NCBI GenBank assembly: GCA_000403035.1
Contig: AQSL01000138.1
Location: 1-17,180, forward strand
Length of the DNA stretch: 17,180 nt
Source of the DNA: Candidatus Latescibacter anaerobius SCGC AAA252-E07
GTDB lineage: Bacteria; Latescibacterota; Latescibacteria; Latescibacterales; Latescibacteraceae
Direction of reading: 5' to 3'
A model generated the notes under the pieces. The model was not told the DNA's origin, made no database searches, and was given only the letters and a program-made list of their open reading frames with translations. A program made the translations under genes and the position numbers. Positions 14,775 through 17,180 of the stretch are shown in pieces; the stretch's first letter is position 1; each line of letters opens with the position of its first letter.

Positions 14775-16151
14775 TTACTTTTCATTATCTTGTATGTTTT
14801 GTATGTTGAATTTAATGATTTTTGTTCTAAGGGTTTTGCGGTCTATACCAAGCTCTTTTGCAGTCCTGGACTTATTATAATTATTTTTTTTCAAAATTTT
14901 CTTAATATGTTCTCTTTCCACATCATCAAGACTTGTTACTGCAGCGCTTTTTTCATGGAAACCGTTTAAATCTGAAGAAAGACTGCATGATAACTTAAAA
15001 GGATCAACTTCCTTATCATCACAGAGTGCAACAGCCCTTTCCATTACATTTTCAAGTTCCCTGACATTTCCCGGCCAATGATGATCCATCATATCTTTCA
15101 TGGCCTTGTCAGATATTTTTTCAGGGTAAGCACTTTCCTTTTTCTTACGGAAATGAACAAGAAAATAATTGGCAAGCACCGGAATATCCTCACGGCGCTC
15201 CCGGAGGTTTGGTAAATGAATCGATATTACATTGAGACGATAGTAAAGATCTTTGCGGAAGTTCCCATTTTTTATTTCCGAAACAATATTATGATTTGTT
15301 GCCGCAATGATTCTCGCATCCACAGAAATAGTGCTGCTGCTCCCTATTCGTGTAATTTCATGCTCCTGAAGAGCCCTGAGAAGTTTACTCTGTACATGAT
15401 GAGTCATGTTCGCAATCTCATCAAAAAAAAGCGTTCCCTTATCAGCCATTTCAAATCTTCCGATACGGTTGTAAAATGCACCTGTAAACGATCCTTTTTC
15501 ATGCCCGAAAAGTTCGCTTTCGATAAGTGTATCGGGAAGCCCACCAGAGTCAACAGTTATAAAGTTACTGTTCCGCCTGCGGCCGCAAACATGGAGTGCT
15601 CTGGCAGCAAGCTCTTTTCCGGTGCCGGTTTCACCGGTTACAAGCACAGAACAGTCGGACATTGCCGCCTTTTTAATGAATTCTTTTAGTTCGATTATTG
15701 CGGGGCTCCTGCCAATAATTGCATCGATTCCCTGTAAAGTCATTAAAACCTGAGGCCGATAGATGGTTTCAGCATCATGACGGCGGCTTTCAAGTGCTTT
15801 GACAACTATTGTCCGGAGCATGTTAGGTGTAAAGGGTTTTGGAACGAAATCATAAGCTCCCATTTTCATTACTTTTACAACAAAATCCACGGTAGCGTAG
15901 CCGGTTATCACAATCACAACTGTCTCCGGATATTTTTGCCGTATTTTTTTCAGCACATCGAGTCCATCCATATCCGGCAGTTTCATGTCAAGAATGACAA
16001 CATCAAATGCCCTAACTTTAAGCTGGTTAAGACCATTATGACCGTTCTCGGAGAGCCAGACATCACATCCTTTTCGGGAAAGAATCTGGAAACATGAATC
16101 CCGCATCACCGGCTCGTCGTCAATAACGAGAATGTTAATAGGCGTATTTAT
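14775..16151 (-). CDS. NtrC-family sigma-54-dependent response regulator (start codon appears to be ATA)
   Basis: This is 458 residues if started at ATA 16151-16149. The receiver domain has acidic residues D11/D12, phospho-acceptor D55 (ILDMKLPD), T83 and K105. The AAA+ domain has Walker A GETGTGK (173-179), GSFTGA (220-225, a variant of the sigma-54 contact motif GAFTGA) and Walker B LFFDE (ending 245). A Fis-type helix-turn-helix closes the protein (SRTAKELGIDRKTLRTKI). The first usual start in frame is GTG 16109, but that would remove D11/D12, which every working receiver needs, and it has no ribosome site. A perfect AAGGAGG lies 7 bases before the ATA, which overlaps the kinase stop. It probably activates the sigma-54 promoter at 14596-14616. 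It ends TAA. Confidence 0.9.
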   Translation of the reverse strand: MNTPINILVIDDEPVMRDSCFQILSRKGCDVWLSENGHNGLNQLKVRAFDVVILDMKLPDMDGLDVLKKIRQKYPETVVIVITGYATVDFVVKVMKMGAYDFVPKPFTPNMLRTIVVKALESRRHDAETIYRPQVLMTLQGIDAIIGRSPAIIELKEFIKKAAMSDCSVLVTGETGTGKELAARALHVCGRRRNSNFITVDSGGLPDTLIESELFGHEKGSFTGAFYNRIGRFEMADKGTLFFDEIANMTHHVQSKLLRALQEHEITRIGSSSTISVDARIIAATNHNIVSEIKNGNFRKDLYYRLNVISIHLPNLRERREDIPVLANYFLVHFRKKKESAYPEKISDKAMKDMMDHHWPGNVRELENVMERAVALCDDKEVDPFKLSCSLSSDLNGFHEKSAAVTSLDDVEREHIKKILKKNNYNKSRTAKELGIDRKTLRTKIIKFNIQNIQDNEK

Positions 16152-17180
16152 AACGATTCCTCCTTAACAGGCAAACATACCGAAAAAAGCGCTCCGCCTT
16201 CTTCACGATTCCGAACTGTTATCGTTCCCCCATGCCGTTCAATAATACCATAGCAAACCGCCAATCCGAGTCCGGTACCATGAACCTTTGTTTTTGTGGT
16301 GAAAAATGGATCAAAAATTCGTTCAAGATGTTCCGGTGAAATTCCGGGCCCTGTATCCTCGAAAAGAATTTCTATCATCTCTTTTCCTTCATCGTTACGG
16401 ATAAACCTGCTCGTAATAGTAAGTTTTCCGGAATCATCCATAATCTCAAAAGCATTTCGTATGATATTTGCAAAAACCTGCTGGATCTGGGACGAATCAG
16501 CGTAAACAACCGGAAGTTTTTTTCCGAGTTTCTCACGTATCTCAATATGTTCGCATATTGCTTCACGGCGGATATTATTTAATGCTTCAATTATAATTTT
16601 ATTTACTTCCAGCGGTTCAAGGCTTGGTTGGCTTTGTCTCGCAAAATCCAAAATGCTCCTTACAATATTTTTACATCGATGGGATTCTCTTATGACTTTC
16701 TTTATATTGGAACACCTCGGATCGTTTTTATCGGTATCCTCAAGAAGAAGATGCGAATAGACAATGATTCCCGTTAACGGATTGTTTATTTCATGGGCAA
16801 CACCGGCAGCAAGCTGACCGAGAGTAGCCAATCGTCTGCCCTCTCTCACCTGTTGCGTCAGTTTTTTACACTTTTTGTCACGAGCCTTTATTAAAGATAA
16901 AACATACTTACAGGCCTCAGTTATTTCTTCGGGATCAATTGCCGGGTCATTTTTGAATTTATATCCAAAATGTTCCTCGATATTCCGGCGGACACTATTG
17001 ACATGCTCATGAAAAGAATCTTTACCCTTTCTGGAAATAATAATAACCACAAAAAGGGAAAAAAACAGTATTATTCCGGTGACGCCGGAAAAAATGAACA
17101 TTCTGTACCGCGCCTTTTCGGTGAATACGTCTTCACGTATTCCTACTCCGATCATACCGACAACCTCACCCCGAATATCC
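16148..17180 (-). CDS. membrane sensor histidine kinase (NtrB-like transmitter), 5' end outside window
   Basis: The frame is open to the right edge. The visible start (DIRGEVVGMIGVGI) looks like the last strands of an extracytoplasmic Cache-type sensor domain. Next come one membrane helix (about residues 20-41 counting from the Met at 17155), a linker, the HisKA box with H121 in GVAHEINNPLTG, an N-box (FANIIRNAFEIM), DTGPGISPE, and GTGLGLAVCYGIIERHGG. It ends four bases into the start region of the sigma-54 regulator, so the two are surely cotranscribed and probably form a cognate pair. The ligand sensed is unknown. Translation most likely begins outside the window rather than at the Met at 17155. 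It ends TAA. Confidence 0.92.
   Translation of the reverse strand, partial: DIRGEVVGMIGVGIREDVFTEKARYRMFIFSGVTGIILFFSLFVVIIISRKGKDSFHEHVNSVRRNIEEHFGYKFKNDPAIDPEEITEACKYVLSLIKARDKKCKKLTQQVREGRRLATLGQLAAGVAHEINNPLTGIIVYSHLLLEDTDKNDPRCSNIKKVIRESHRCKNIVRSILDFARQSQPSLEPLEVNKIIIEALNNIRREAICEHIEIREKLGKKLPVVYADSSQIQQVFANIIRNAFEIMDDSGKLTITSRFIRNDEGKEMIEILFEDTGPGISPEHLERIFDPFFTTKTKVHGTGLGLAVCYGIIERHGGTITVRNREEGGALFSVCLPVKEESL

Overview
The window reads as bacterial DNA of moderate, slightly AT-leaning composition. Every gene I can support lies on the minus strand, so it is transcribed from high to low coordinates. An NtrC-type sigma-54 activator, two histidine kinases and a -24/-12 promoter argue for a bacterium rather than an archaeon. 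The gene content (a membrane [NiFe] hydrogenase with an Mrp antiporter) argues for an anaerobe or fermenter. I cannot name the phylum.

Layout in transcription order. (1) 17180-14775: a membrane histidine kinase, cut by the window edge, and an NtrC-family sigma-54 response regulator. (2) 14774-14388: a 387-base non-coding region holding two 15-bp dyads 21 bp apart, a sequence matching the IHF consensus, and a good -24/-12 sigma-54 promoter. (3) 14387-13254: a receiver-histidine kinase fusion, apparently the first gene of the operon. (4) 13230-9400: a soluble electron-input module made of a HydB-like iron-sulfur subunit, a HydG-like FAD/NAD(P)/[2Fe-2S] subunit, a short molybdopterin-fold protein with no visible catalytic Cys/Sec, and a HycB-like polyferredoxin. 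(5) 9286-6194: the group 4 [NiFe] hydrogenase core, with NuoH-, NuoB-, NuoC- and NuoD-like subunits. The large subunit keeps both CxxC nickel-ligand pairs. (6) 6192-437: a complete set of Mrp-type antiporter parts, namely a NuoL/MrpA-like subunit, an MbhD-MbhE fusion, then MrpB, C, D, E, F and G. (7) 418-1: a NuoI/HycF-like ferredoxin that runs off the left edge.

The genes overlap or nearly abut almost throughout and look like one transcript of about 14 kb. The inferred machine takes electrons from NAD(P)H (or gives them to NAD(P)+) through the HydG/HydB-like pair, passes them along iron-sulfur subunits to the membrane hydrogenase, and couples H2 turnover to Na+/H+ movement through the Mrp module. 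It is in effect a complex-I-like NAD(P)H:proton oxidoreductase put together from sulfhydrogenase, formate-hydrogenlyase and Mrp parts.

Two defects stand out. mrpD is interrupted by an in-frame TAG at 2454-2452. The sigma-54 regulator has no ATG/GTG/TTG where its receiver domain must begin, and an ATA sits at the right distance from a perfect Shine-Dalgarno. Each could be a sequence error, a recent mutation or real biology. I see no tRNA, rRNA, insertion sequence, CRISPR array or plus-strand gene.
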